Shown here: in pieces, positions 39,501 through 51,559 of the stretch
Layout: each line of letters starts with the position of its first letter
Numbering within the stretch: the stretch's first letter is position 1
Assembly: GCA_028551475.1 (NCBI GenBank)
Contig: CM052354.1
Span: 19,615,258-19,679,257 of the forward strand
Length of the DNA stretch: 64,000 bases
Direction: 5' to 3'
Source: Casuarina equisetifolia
Lineage: Eukaryota > Streptophyta > Magnoliopsida > Fagales > Casuarinaceae
Position numbers and translations under genes: made by a program
The notes under the pieces: model-generated
Seen by the model: the letters and a program-made list of their open reading frames with translations, nothing else
Told to the model about the DNA's origin: nothing
Database searches by the model: none

Positions 39501-40638
39501 GAATGCAGTCTCTGAACAAGACCTTAAACTCGAGCCTGGTTATGTCCTTAATGGCTTAGGACTCCAAAGCTTCATTCCTTCCAAATTTTGGAGTCCAACT
39601 GTGCAACATGTGGTGTTATGATTAATCTTTGTTGGGTTTGTAATTAATAAATAGCTTAAGAACATGATTGTTCCCTCTAGTTTTTTCTTATTCCAGTCAA
39701 ATTTGACAAGAAATTTTCTGGTTTGACAGGAAGTTGAGAATTTTGTCCGTTCCTGGTACTCCTCAGAGGGTGATGTTGTCTATCCTGCTGACGGCATACA
39801 AAAATTGCTCGAACGAGTTAGACGTCACAAAGTCAACATTGATGGCAATGTTTGTGCTGTGGTAGTTACGACTTTGGTGCTTGAGGTAATATATGCCTTT
39901 TCTGTGTTTCCTTGTGTATCTCTTACTTTCCATGTGATATATGAAGTTGCAGACTTATCTTCGGTTACCATTTGCATCTATCAAAATTCTCACTTCCAAT
40001 CAAATACTCGAACTGTGGTTATAGCAAGTTGATGGTCTGTTAGTTATGCCAGATTTTAATTTGGATATTTTTTTTTCTTGTGATCATTTTCTTTGAAACT
40101 GTGGAGATTGTGAGTATTATTGATTGTAACTAGCCAGGAATTCGGGCTCAAATGTCACTTTCCTCCATCCAATACTGCTCTCCTGTGGATTGTAAAAATG
40201 GAGTGGGAGGTTAAGTCTGGGAATAAGGTCATAGAGTGCATTTGTAACTTACCAATAATAGAAAAAAATATGTTTCATTGTAACTACTCACGTTAGCTGC
40301 AAACACATTCACATTCTTTTCAAAAAGGCTTTCCTTGAGAGCCTTTGTGGTTAGGATAATGCCATAGGCTAATATACATTTAGAATCATTAAGTTTTTAT
40401 TTTAGGATTTTTGATGTGGTAACTAAATCTGATTATGTGCGTTGAATAACATATTTTTGCATAAATGGTTTTAAGAAAATTTTCTCGGTTTGTCTTTCTT
40501 TTGGGCCTCTCCTTTTAGGGATGGCAGCGCAAGCTTGACCCAGACTATGATGTGATGCATGCATTGCAAACATTGCTATTTAGAGTTGATTGGGCAGAAT
40601 CTATCTTCAACAGCCTTGAAGGAGTCGTGGCACCCTAA
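36584..40638 (+). CDS. ABC1/UbiB-family atypical kinase, ADCK2-like
   Basis: Four exons: 36584-37915, 38819-39088, 39730-39885 and 40519-40638, all GT-AG and phase 0, giving 625 aa. UbiB-family proteins are atypical kinases/ATPases of mitochondria and plastids that support ubiquinone and other prenyl-lipid metabolism. Visible motifs in order: the family KxGQ motif as FIKWGQW (K228-Q231), the alanine-rich loop region as VASGSVAQVH (about 287-296), the VAVKV lysine (about 314-318), the catalytic HTDMHPGN (450-457), and the metal-binding DVG (483-485). The WGQW and SGSVAQV forms resemble animal ADCK2 more than COQ8. Hydrophobic segments occur near residues 105-135 and 170-205. The N-terminus is basic and could be a mitochondrial presequence. 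The 3' end converges with the petC-like gene on the other strand. Confidence 0.92.
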
Positions 40639-40819
40639 AAGGTGTAAATCTTATTTTTATTTCCTTCTCTTAAAATTTATGCTCCGATTGTATAACTATT
40701 TTGAGTTATAAATAAAGGAATGCAGATTAGAATCCTGATAATAACTGTCTGTTTCCATTTTTGTTCCTAGACCTTCTTTATATGACATTGTTTTGGTAGA
40801 ATCAGCAGGAGCTTGTTGT

Positions 40820-41010
40820 TTTGCTCCTTTTGTTGCTATTTATATCTTTCCGGATGCCGTAACTCAGGCCTCAGTGTAAAGCAAATCATTGTAAAAAAAT
40901 TAAGTAATAACGTTGTTCTTTTGTTGCTATTTACTTCTTTCCGGATGCCGTAAGTCAGGCCTCTCGGTGTAAAGCAAATCATTGTAAAAAAATCAAGTAA
41001 TAAAGTTTCA
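40820..41010 (+). repeat. 91-bp tandem duplication in the ABC1K 3' region
   Basis: TTTTGTTGCTATTTA starts near 40828 and 40919. Each copy continues with CTTTCCGGATGCCGTAA and GTGTAAAGCAAATCATTG and ends in AAGTAATAA, the second as AATAAAG. The duplicated block may carry a repeated polyadenylation signal for the kinase gene. Confidence 0.75.
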
Positions 41011-42445
41011 CATTCTTTCTCCTTTTCCGTGTGTATACATGAATGGTGATGATTTATCCAAGTGGTTGTGAAGTTCATAACTTGGCCTTGATATGAGTAG
41101 ATTCCTTTGAATGGTCGATTGTTTCACTTGTTGTTCTGGTTGCTACTGAAAATTGCACTTTGTTTCCTACAATCTTCTTTTCACCTGTTTGCCCGAAATT
41201 TGCAACTTTTTTTTTTTTCTTTTTTTAAGAATTTTTATCAGCCTCATGACTAGGACATTCCATATACATGAAGATAGTGTAGCAAAACATATAGAACATG
41301 GCATTTTGAAAAAGCAGTTAAAAATAATGGATGGAATTTGTTTGTTTACTTTTTCCCTTGTTAAGTGAATGAATCTGGTTATTTATTTATTTGTTTATTA
41401 TTTTTAATCTCTGGTTTCGGAATGGTCATCCGGGACTCCAATTTTTCTTCCTTTTTGCATGGGATAAAGATCGGACGGTGGAGGAAAAGAGATGATATCT
41501 CACAAACTGAATTGAGAAAACGCCAATGGTTATTGTACTCCATATCCTGTCAACTTGTGTTGCATATCTGCTTTCGAAACTCTTAAATAATATAGATTAC
41601 TCGTATAGTTGGCTTAGTTTGACGTCTCAGTATCGTTGCTATGTGAAAAGTGGAAGGGGATGCTGTGGAATACGCTAACGTGAGACGAAAGGAATGACAC
41701 TTCTTGTCGCACCTCGCAGCTTGACAAGTTGCTGCGACCTGTGACAGTAGCCGCAATGGTATAGTTTCGTTCGAAGTTATAAGAAACGTTGACAAGTTCG
41801 ATATTTTGGATTCCTGTTCTTTAAACTTGAACACATTGACCCGTTCTCATTAATGGTTTGGCCAGCCTCTCTACAGAAACTTTAAGATAGGATATAATCA
41901 AGTGTTAGTAAGCCGCAATTAGCCACCATTCTGAGCCTATCTGACCGAAAAATGTTAATTCAAGGGCTGAGGTCAACGAGAAAATGGATTCCAAACTGCG
42001 GTCCAGTTGACGATCGGATGATGGGTATCGAAAACTTTAACTTCGAAAATCCGATCAACCCGTCACCGAGGTGGCGCAGTGGTGGTGACCGTACTACGGA
42101 GAGATCCGGAGCGCCACCACTACTTTTAGGCGTCAAATCTGGTTGATGATCCCTCTGTTTCCCATATCGGAAATTAGGACGATTGGAACCGTAGGAAAAT
42201 GGCGCCCCCCACTGCCTAGAAAAGTGTTAGTACGAGGGTAAAATCAGCGGAGTGACTGATAAAACTGAGAAAACCCCGCCGGAATTACGAATTAGCAATC
42301 AGTTATACTGAAAAGAATGAGGCTTTTATACGTGAATTTTTCGCAATATACTGTGGCTGTTCATTGCAGCTGACAATCGTTAAACAATGGAATCAGGTAT
42401 TGCTCTGTAAAATAATTGAGAATAAACAATTTCAGTGACGCTTCT
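41011..42445. other. Region between convergent ABC1K and petC-like genes
   Basis: No gene identified. The right end would be the petC 3' untranslated region on the minus strand. A minus-strand frame open for about 85 codons (about 41960-42217) in a GC-richer stretch has no Met start and no recognisable domain. Confidence 0.35.
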
Positions 42446-42578
42446 TTAAGCCCACCAGGGCGCCTCGCCTGTTCTGAAGTTAGTTTCAACCCACGGAATA
42501 AACACTACCTTCCGACCATCAACGTCTGCATGCACCAGCGCCAATGACTCTTTCAAGTGAAGTCAAAAGTTTGATAAG

Positions 42579-42602
42579 CACACAGAGAGAGAGAGAGAGG
42601 AA
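42579..42602. repeat. (GA)n microsatellite
   Basis: A CACACAGAGAGAGAG-type dinucleotide run directly beside the Copia insertion site, inside the original petC last intron. Confidence 0.8.
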
Positions 42603-42603
42603 A

Positions 42604-42608
42604 GTATG
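42604..42608. repeat. Copia target-site duplication (left)
   Basis: GTATG immediately left of the left LTR, identical to GTATG at 53607-53611. Perfect 5-bp duplication created on integration. Confidence 0.92.
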
Positions 42609-42948
42609 TGATAGAAATCGAAGGTAAAGAGGATCGGTCGGAAAAGGTCAAGAACCTTAGATTGATCTTGTGTAAAAATTCTCCGATGATCTCATTGATT
42701 TAATCACAGACATATATAATTGTTTTACAAGAGTTAAATTAGGAATGATTTACATAATAAAAACCGAATCATGATCTTTACAAATTTACAGATTCGAACA
42801 GAAAAGGAAAACGGCAACGATGGCGGCAATCGCGGCTTCTCACGATCGTGCACAAACGCGACTGCGGGTCGGGTCGTCGATCTGGGTCAACTAAGGCTGA
42901 CGTGGCCTAGGGCTGACGTGGAGGCTGACGTGGCAGAGCCTTCTAACA
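42609..42948 (-). repeat. Copia 3' LTR
   Basis: 340 bp, TG...CA in plus-strand reading (TGATAGAAAT to TTCTAACA). Preceded on the element strand by a G-rich polypurine tract at 42949-42958. Confidence 0.94.
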
Positions 42949-42973
42949 TCCCCCCGCAAGCTGAAGGGGTAGA

Positions 42974-44125
42974 CTAGACCATCAGCTTGGATCGAAGAAG
43001 CTTGAAGCGAGCGGAGGAGAGGCCTTTGGTGAAGATATCGGCAGGTTGATCAATAGTGGAGATAAACTGGAGAAATAGTTGACCACGAGCTAAACGTTCA
43101 CGAACAAAGTGAAAGTCGATCTCGATGTGCTTGGTGCGAGCATGGAAGATTGGATTGGCGGTGAGATAGAGTGCCGACATGTTGTCACACCAGAGCGTGG
43201 GAGGTTGAGGAGGAAGAGCACGAAGATCTCTGAGAAGATACTCAATCCACATGATTTCAGTTGTGGTGTCAGCTAACGATTTGTATTCTGCTTCAGTGCT
43301 GGAGCAAGCAACAGTGTGCTGTTTACGAGAACTCCAAGAGATTAGATTGCGACCAAGGAAGATGCAGAACCCACCGACGAAGCGACGGTCATCACGATCA
43401 CCAGCCCAACCAGCATCTGAGAAGGCATGAAGGGAGATGGTAGGGCCCCGAGTAAGGAGAAGGCCAAGTCGGGGAGTGTTGGTTAAGTAGCGAAGTATGC
43501 ATTTCACAGCTTGCCAATGGGTGGTGGTGGGATTGTGAAGGAACTGGCAGGCGGTGTTGACGGAGTAGGCAATATATGGGCGAGTAAGGGTAAGATATTG
43601 GAGGGCACCAACAATGCTGCGGTAAAGGATGGGATCGGGGAGGGGATCTCCATAATGGATAGAAAAAGGTTCATCAGTGGAGCAGGGTGTGGAGATGGCC
43701 TTGGCATCAGTCATTTTAGCTCGAGCAAGAATGTCGAGGGTGAACTTGGCTTGATGTAGGAGAAGACCATCGGAGGTAGGTTGAACTTCGACGCCGAGGA
43801 AATAGTGGATAGGCCCCAAGTCCTTAAGGGCAAACTCATGGTGTAATGCCTGAAGAAGAGTAGCAAAAGGAGCCTGCAAGGAACCAGTCAAAATAATATC
43901 ATCCACATAAACAAGGAGAATGAGGTTGTACTGGGGAGTGTGGAGAGTAAACAGAGAGGTGTTCGCCTGTGAGATAATGAAGCCCAAAGAGACCAGAAAG
44001 GTGCTCAGGCGCTGGTACCAAGCACGGGGGGCTTGCTTGAGGCCATATAGAGAGCGATACAATTGACAGACATGCTGGGGGCGTTCAGGGTTAACGAAAC
44101 CCTGGGGTTGCTCCATATAGACCAC
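42974..44125 (-). pseudogene. Copia reverse transcriptase / RNase H (longest intact stretch)
   Basis: A 383-codon open stretch of the Copia polyprotein. The reverse transcriptase active site YVDD lies at residues 73-76 (about 43898-43909), preceded by the family segment LYGLKQAPRAWY. RNase H follows with SDAGWAGD, SSTEAEYKSLA and KHIEIDFHFVRE. Upstream RT sequence continues to about 44400 with in-frame stop codons (for example near 44160 and 44350), so the polyprotein is broken. Confidence 0.9.
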
Positions 44126-44577
44126 TTCCGAGAGATGACCATGTAAAAAGGCATTGGAGACATCCAGTTGTCAAATTGACCAGCCACCAGAATAGGCAAT
44201 GGTGAGAACAGTGCGAACAGTGACAGGCTTGGCTACTGGGTTGAAAGTCTCAGTGAAATCAATGCCTTCCTTCTGATGGAAGCCCTTCGCAACTAGGCGG
44301 GCTTTGTAGCGTTCCAGGGAGCCATCAGACTTAAGTTTGACTTTATAGATTCATTTGCAACCAATGTGTTTAACACCAGAGGGTAGGGGAACCAGAGCCC
44401 ATGTACCATTCCGGAGAAGGGCAGTATACTCAGCAGCCATAGCCTCCCGCCAATGTGGCTCCCGAACAGCCTGATAGAAGCAGGTAGGTTCAGGGTGGGC
44501 TTGGGTAGTGGTGGTGAGGGCAAAGGTTTGATGTCTGGTGACATGGCGGCGGGAAATGGTGCCATCCTGGAGACGGG

Positions 44578-46040
44578 TCACAAGCCTAGTAGGGGGTTGG
44601 GGAACTGATGCCAATGGGGCGTCAGGAGAAGGATGGGTGGTAGGGGAAGTGGAGTCCAGTGAGGACTCATAAGAAGGGGAAACTGGAGGAGAAAGAGAGC
44701 TCGGCAAGGGTGTAGGGGTGGAGAGGGTGGAGAGAGAGCGGGAGAGACCGGAACTATGTGAAGGGGGGTGCTCGGTGAGAAGGCAGGGGGAGGAGGGATA
44801 TTATGATAAAGAAAGGTTTCTTTGTGAAAAACTACATCAGCAGTGATATAGGTGTGATGGGTAACGGGGCAGTAGCAGCGATAGCCATGGTACCCGACAG
44901 GGTAGCCGAGGAAGACACAGGCACGAGAGCGGGGAGCAAGTTTGTAAGGGGCATAGGGGCGTAGGTAGGGAAAGACTGCACACCCAAAGACACAAAGAGA
45001 GCTGATGTCGGGAGGTTGATGAAAGAGGGTTTGCCAAGGAGAAAGATTCCGAAGCACCGGGGTTGGAAGGCGGTTGATGAGGAAGACAGCTGTCTTAAAT
45101 GCATAATCCTAAAAGTGAGGAGGGACAGCAGCTTGAGACATTAGAGTGAGACCGATCTCGACGATGTGACGGTGTTTGCGTTCGGCAACACCGTTCTGAA
45201 AGGGAGAGTATGGACAAGAGACACGTTGATGAATCCTTGCAGATTGAAGATATTAACAAAACATGACGGAGAGAAATTCCAGAGTGCCATCACATTGGAT
45301 GGCTTGAAGACGACACTGAAGTTGGTTCTCAACAAATTTGTGGAAGGTGGTAAAAATGGTAAAAAATTGAGAGCGAGTTTGAAAAGTGTAAAGCCAAGTA
45401 AAGCGGGAAAAATCGTTAATAAAACAAACATAAAATTTATTTTTATTAAAGGATTGAACTAGAGATGGTCCCCATACATCAAAGTGAACGAGTTGGAGAG
45501 GGTGGGTTGACCTAGAGGGGGAAGGGGGGTGGGGATGGCGGTGACTTTTACTGAGGGCACACGCCGTACATGGGGGATAAGAGGGGGAAGAATATGGAGT
45601 GTTGGTAGTCTTCAAAAGATTAATTAAAACGGGTGGGGACGGATGACCAAGACGATGATGCCACAGCAGGAGAGGATTGGTACGAGAAGCCAAGTATGCA
45701 CGAGGACGGACGTTGGACGAGTCGAGATGGTAAAGGCCACGATCATGGGTGCCGTGGAGGATGATCTGGCTCGTGAGACAAAAAATTGCCGAAAAATGAG
45801 TGGCAGAAAATATGAAATAACAATTATTGTCCGACGTGAATTGAGAAACAGATAAAAGATTTTTAGTAATGGATGGAACAACTAAGACATGATTTAAACG
45901 AAAATGAGGAGTGCAAAGGGTACCTGTGTGAGTGATAGGTAAAGATACTCCATCACCCACGGTGAGTTGCTGAGAGCCGGTGTAGGGAGTGACTCCGAAT
46001 AGGGCAGAGGTGGAGTCAGTGACATGATGGGAGGCTCCTG
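44578..46040 (-). pseudogene. Copia protease/integrase region (broken)
   Basis: Minus-strand stretches 45253-45960 and 44578-45057 carry the pre-integrase zinc-binding segment (LLWHHRLGHPS, CTACALSK) and integrase core residues (HFDVWGPS, FINDFSRFTW), ending with the integrase C-terminal region (FGCAVFPYLRPY, FLGYPVGYHGYRCY). A stop near 45103 and a frame change near 45250 interrupt it. The protease Asp motif region (about 46040) precedes it. Confidence 0.85.
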
Positions 46041-46063
46041 AATCAAGGTGCCAGGAGGAGGCA

Positions 46064-46792
46064 TCAAGGGCGGAAGGAAGGGGGTTGGGTGGTCCATAGT
46101 GGGAGAGAGGGGGGAAGTTGGGTATAATTAATTTGAGGAGGGTAGTAGGTGGGATAGGTTATATGGGCTTGGGGAGAGGATTGAGCCTGGTAATTGGTTG
46201 GAGGGCTAAAATTGAGGTTAAATCTTTCATGGCAGTTCGAAACATAATGGTCGGGTTTTCGACATAGGTGGCAATAGGGCCTGTTGGATCTGCGGGCTCG
46301 GGAGGAGTTTCTGTTGGGCCAGTTTTGGGCTGGTGGGTTGGGCAGCAACCCATCTGGCATGGGTTGGGCTGGAGTGGCCTCGAAAGGCGCGGGCCGCAAG
46401 CAGCCTGCGCTTGCACAAAATGACAGGCCCAAGTCAATGTGGGCTGTGGGCACGTTTGCGTGACCCGCGAACTGACCCGGTTACGCAGCGAACGCTGCCA
46501 GAGAAACTGGTGCAGTGCGGCCGTTGGTGCAGCCTTCCTGGATGAGAATGAGGCTATGGACAGTGTTGCGACTGAGGGGGTTCGTTTGATTTTGAACTGA
46601 GATCGACGTCGCAAGACTGTCGAATTCATCACCGAGGTCGCGAAAAATGTGAGTCAAATACTCATCGTCGGAGATTTTACTTCCGATCATGGCCAGTTGA
46701 TCTAAAATTGCTTTGACATCGTGAAGAAATTTCGTGACGGTGCGAGAGCCTCGATTGAGGGTTTGAAGTTACATCCGAAGAGCTGAAGATCG
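46064..46792 (-). pseudogene. Copia gag, C-terminal part (after Athila insertion)
   Basis: Contains the gag dimerisation-like segment (SDDEYLTHIFRDLGDEFDSL) and a CCHC zinc knuckle, CHLCRKPDHYVSNC. Spread over several frames with an in-frame stop close to the Athila junction. Confidence 0.8.
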
Positions 46793-46797
46793 GGCGT
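46793..46797. repeat. Athila target-site duplication (left)
   Basis: GGCGT, repeated exactly at 52833-52837 across the Athila element, within Copia gag. Confidence 0.93.
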
Positions 46798-48070
46798 TGA
46801 TAACTCTATTTTTATAGAGTTATTTTACCTATTTTAGGCAATAAATAACTTTAATAATTGTGAGAAAACATTTGAACTCCTTTTTATTTACTTAAATTTA
46901 TCTTGTTTATGTAGCACAAGAAGGCAAGGAGAAAAGAGATGAACATGAAGAGTCTGATGCTTATTGTGTGGCAAAATCATAATATTAGGATCAAGAGAGT
47001 CAAGATGGGCTTGGGCTTTGAATGATTGTTATTAGATTTTATTGTTATTGGGTTTTCTAAATAATTAGAAAACCTAATCATATTAGGAGTTCAAAGCCTA
47101 ATTAAATTAGGAGTTCAAAACCCAATTGTTTTAGATCTCTAAGTCCCAATTCTACTAGGATAAGAGTAGGTCTAAACCTAAACCCTATTTAAGAGAAGAG
47201 AAGAGGCAAAAGAAAGGGGAGGAGGAAATTGAGCACAACTCAATAAAGAGGCCAAGAATTCAAGATTTTCTTGAAGAGAAGACAAAAAGGATGACAGACT
47301 TCTTGTTCTTGGATTCAAGATGCCTTCTTTATTTCTTATTATTATTCTTCCTCATTATTTTTTTATGTTTTAGTTTATTTTTGTTAGAGCTACGATGTAA
47401 CCTAATTATGATGGTATGAATCTTATGATTATTATGTTTTGCAAGATATTTTATTTATGTGAGTTGTATATTATTATGCTTAATGCTTTTAAGTGATTGG
47501 CCACCACTTGAATGATTTGATGTGCATGTTTGAGACTGAGAGGTAATAATATGCAATTGATTCTTATAATATATAACCATGAATTAAATGTGGATAGACA
47601 TATACCATGTTGTTTGTGTGGCTTTTGGTGATAAGATAATCGAAAGATTTATTGTAAACTGGGAATGTTCATAGATCCTAATGCATTTGGTTTGTTTCAA
47701 TTCACATATAGAAATATAGTGAATTAATGAACTAAGTAGGTTTGCTATACCTAGACATAGGATAGTAAATAAATTAGGAAGTTCCGCCATCACATAGATA
47801 TTATCCCTCTTGCAAGCATATATAATCTATATTAGTACCTCATAGTTATGGTGAAATCGGATACTCTAACATATTTTGTGTATTTAGTTTTATTAAATTT
47901 AGTTGATTAGTTTATTCTCTATCAATTTGGATTTGTTAGATAAATTCTAGGAGTTGTTCACCGTTAGTAATTAGTTGGCATAGTAATCACCAATCTCTGT
48001 GGGACGATACTTTCCTTATCATTATATTACTTGTTCGACATGTTCACTTGCATTTAAAAATCACCGAACA
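46798..48070 (+). repeat. Athila 5' LTR
   Basis: 1273 bp, from TGATAACTCT to CACCGAACA. Begins with a perfect hairpin (ATAACTCTAT / ATAGAGTTAT) at 46800-46823. Confidence 0.94.
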
Positions 48071-48076
48071 AGTTTT

Positions 48077-48090
48077 TGGCGCCGTTGCCA
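48077..48090 (+). other. Athila primer-binding site
   Basis: TGGCGCCGTTGCCA, a few bases inside the 5' LTR. This is the primer-binding sequence usual for Athila-like elements and probably matches tRNA-Asp. Confidence 0.75.
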
Positions 48091-48159
48091 TGGATTGGTT
48101 GTTTTACTGTTGATTAATATTAATACCGAATAATTTCTAAGTTTAATCTAGCTTTTATT

Positions 48160-48390
48160 TTCTTTTAAGAAAAAAATCGTTTTTTTTAATTCTTGAAAAA
48201 AAATTGTTTCTTTTAATTCTTGAAAAAAAAATCATTTCTTTTATTTCTTGAAAAACAAAAAAATCGTTTCTTTTAATTCTTGAAAAAAAATTGTTTCTTT
48301 TAATTCTTAAAAAAAAATTGTTTTTTCTTAAGTTGTTGAAAAAAAAAATTTAGTTGTTAAAGAAAAAAGAAAAAAAAAGTCTTTGTTAAG
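48160..48390 (+). repeat. A/T-rich minisatellite in the Athila leader
   Basis: About five imperfect copies of a 26-30-bp unit (TTTCTTTTAATTCTTGAAAAAAAA) lie between the primer-binding site and gag. They contain long A and T runs. Confidence 0.75.
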
Positions 48391-48403
48391 TTGTTAAGCA
48401 ACA

Positions 48404-50014
48404 ATGATGGAAAGATATGATGGTACATATAGACTTGTAAAAGACTATGTTGCACCAACATTTTGGAATGCCACATCAAGGATTAGGCGTGCAATTCAGG
48501 CAAATAACTTTGAGATCAAGCCCGTGCTCATCAAGATGCTTCAAAAATCTGTGCAATATAGTGGGCTACCAAGTGAGGATCCAAAAGCTCACATTGGAGC
48601 ATTCCTTGAATTTTGTGACATGATTAAAAATCATGGAGTTATAAAAGATGTTATTAGGTTGAAACTATTTCCATTTTCTCTTAGAGATACAGCTAAAAAG
48701 TGGTTCTTTTCACTTCCTATAGGATTAATTACTACATGGGATGATTTGGCTCAAAAATTTCTTGGTAAGTTCTTTCCTTTTGTAAGATCTGCTAAATTGT
48801 GTAATGATATTTTCACTTTTGAGCAGATAAATGATGAATTATTATATGAAGCTTGGGAGAGATTCAAGGAACTTTTGAAGATATGTCCAAATCATGGATT
48901 ACCCACGTGGCTACAGGTACAAACTTTTTATGATGGGTGTAGTATGAATCTTCGTTGTGTAATTGATACAGCTGCAGGAGGGGACTTACATAGCAAAACA
49001 CCAGAAGAGGCATTTAATTTTCTAGAGCATATGGCATTTGATAACTATCAATGATCTACTGAGAGACTACCAATACATCAAGCAAGTGGAGTCCATGAAG
49101 TAGATACCTTCGCCAACTTACATGCAGAATTGGAAGTGTTCCTAAAGAATAGAGAATATGAATTTTGTGGTGAAGCACATGAGAGCACAGAATGTCAAGT
49201 AGGTAACCCTAATGTTCATTATAATGATTACGCTAATTTTGTTGAAATTCCTAACAGGTCACAAAATGATTATTACTCAAATACGTACAATCTGGGATGA
49301 CACAACCATCAAACTTTTTCATGGAGTAACCCAAGTGAGATGAGATTGCAACCAACATTTTGGCAAACAGAAGAGGTGAAACCTAACTATGAGAACATGA
49401 TTAGTGAGCTAGCCAGCACCACACAAAACTTTACAGAAAGGATTGAAACAAGATTTCAGAATCAAGAAACGAGTTTTCAGAGACAAGAAGCTTCAATCCA
49501 AAAATTAGAGTTGTAGATGAGTCAGCTCATCAGTATGATCTTAGAGAATCAAGAGGGTCTTTTGCCTAGCAATGTGGAGAAAAGCTTTATAGATACCGCA
49601 AAGGCAATAACCCTAACATGTGGCAAGCAAATAGGAGAAGTTTATGTTGACAAGGAGAGTCTCAAAGATAATGATAAAGATGTCAGCATGCAACTTGAGG
49701 AGGCACCTAGGAGCAAGCTTGTTCCAGAAAATCCTATGTCCTTTATGCCTTCAACTCCATCTCCCCAAAGATTCCAACAATGCGTAAAAGATAAGCAATT
49801 TTTAGAATTCCTCGATATATCTTTAAAACTGCACATTAACATTCCTTTTGCAGATACTCCAGTTCAAATATCTAGTTGTGCAAAACTTTTGAATGAGAGA
49901 CTGGAGAACAAAAGGAAGTTGGAAGTATATGAGACAGTTGTGCTAATTGAAGGATGCTCAACAATCAAACGACACAAGCTGTCTCCTAAACTATTAGAGT
50001 TTCATCCTCCTTGA
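48404..50014 (+). pseudogene. Athila gag with three in-frame stops
   Basis: The frame from ATG 48404 encodes an Athila gag (retrotransposon gag domain: LKLFPFSLRDTAKKWFFSLP, LAQKFLGKFFP). It is interrupted by stops at 49052-49054, about 49298 and about 49514, and stays in the same frame to 50014, where the gag-protease junction sequence (KLHINIPFAD, KRKLEVYETV) ends. The zinc knuckle is degenerate: the first Cys of the CxxC is Tyr (YEFCGEAHESTEC). All three stops and the lost Cys can be explained by single C-to-T or G-to-A changes. Confidence 0.85.
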
Positions 50015-51559
50015 GCAACATGTGGAGGATAGTTTGGCTAAAAACTATAAAACAAGCGCTTCTTGGGAGGCAACCCAAGTATTTTGTTAGTAGTTTGGTT
50101 AGAAGGCTGTCACCATATGCTTATCACAACTCCATTTTGACAACCTATAATCAAGGGAGTTTTCTTATTCCTTCTTTATTATTGATTTCTTTTATTTTTA
50201 CATTGAGGACAATGCTTCATTCAAGTTTGGGGGTAGGGAAAGAACCTTTGTGCTAAATTTGATTAAAAATTTTTTTTATGTCATGATTACATCCCATGTT
50301 GTGAATTCTTGGTGATTCTTTGGAAGATATAGATTTTGTTCAAGCCTGCAATTGTAGTGTGAGTTAAGTGTGATTCTGATTATGTTGATCCACCTATTGA
50401 GCACTAAAAGTCTTTCATTTTTGAAATTGTGTGTATCTTTAGAAAACATTCATGTGAAGTATGTGATTTTCTTAGATCTCACCTGAATCTTAGAATTTGT
50501 TTGATTTTCTCTTGAGGCGAAATCCTAAGCTGCATCTAATTGAGAAAATGATTTAGGCCATTCTTTGGATCGTTTGAGCCTTTCAAGCCAACCCTATTTA
50601 TTTATCACCAGTCACCCCACTGAGACTTGATTCTTATCTATCTTTTTTAATGACACCCACATATATATAGCCATAAGCCTTGAACAACTTATCTTATTGT
50701 CCCACATCCATGAACATGTTAACTTGTAGGATGGAAGTTTGTTTGAGATGAATAAAGGTTGAAAGGAAGATGAAGCATGGGAAGAAATTGATTACAATGA
50801 TTAAGTGGGGCATAGTATTTAATTTTTTCCAAAAAAAAAAAAGAAAGGAAGTACAACATTTGCCCAAGAATGGAATCCTCTTATCATTCCTTATCATATT
50901 TAAGCCATTCAATGTTTTGAATTAGGCCATTAAGCATAGTAATTGAAATGATTGGCAAGATAAGAGTATAGTGACTACATGTCTAGTACTTTTACTTGTT
51001 TTATTGATGCAAGCATGATTGTGGCTTTGTGAGTATTAGAATCCAAGTGAAATCAAGCATTTTTAGACGAAAAAGAATGAGAAAAGTGATGGTAGAAAGT
51101 GACAAGAGTTTTCGATGAGATCCTAGAAAGTAATGTGTTCATGGGTGAATTAAGCCTAAATGACTTTTATCTTACCCCTAGCCCAGCCTTACATTATAAG
51201 CTTATAAAAGTCCTATTGATTTTTTATTAGATGATTGGCTTACATTAGTGGAGAGAGGAATGAAAAGCAAACATATGAGGTTTGGTTAAAGATTTTGAGA
51301 GATTGCATATTAATGTGAATCTATTTGGAGTGCATATAGTTGAAAAGATGAGGACTCACACACACACACATGTGGTCAACATAGTTAAGAGTCTATTTTA
51401 TCTTATGAAACAATTGTGGTGCTTGGATGAAAGCTATATTTTTCTTTGAATTGTTAAATTAAGCAATTATGGGAGAATATCATGAAGGGATTTTGTCTAA
51501 AACATATATTGTTTATTGCTTTTGCTAAAGGACTAGCAAAATGTTAAGTTTGGGGGTTT
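50015..51559 (+). other. Athila 3' non-coding region
   Basis: Non-coding tail with the Athila-style block GGGAGGCAACCCAAGT at 50077 and two TTTGGGGG purine tracts (50226 and 51550). A short (CA)n run lies at 51358-51371. Confidence 0.7.

Noticed and set aside
42771-42977. Plus-strand frame over the left Copia LTR
   Set aside because: Falls in the LTR and purine tract with no domain.
47584-47793. Minus-strand frame also found at 52346-52555
   Set aside because: Both copies lie at the same place in the two Athila LTRs, so it is an LTR shadow, not a gene pair.
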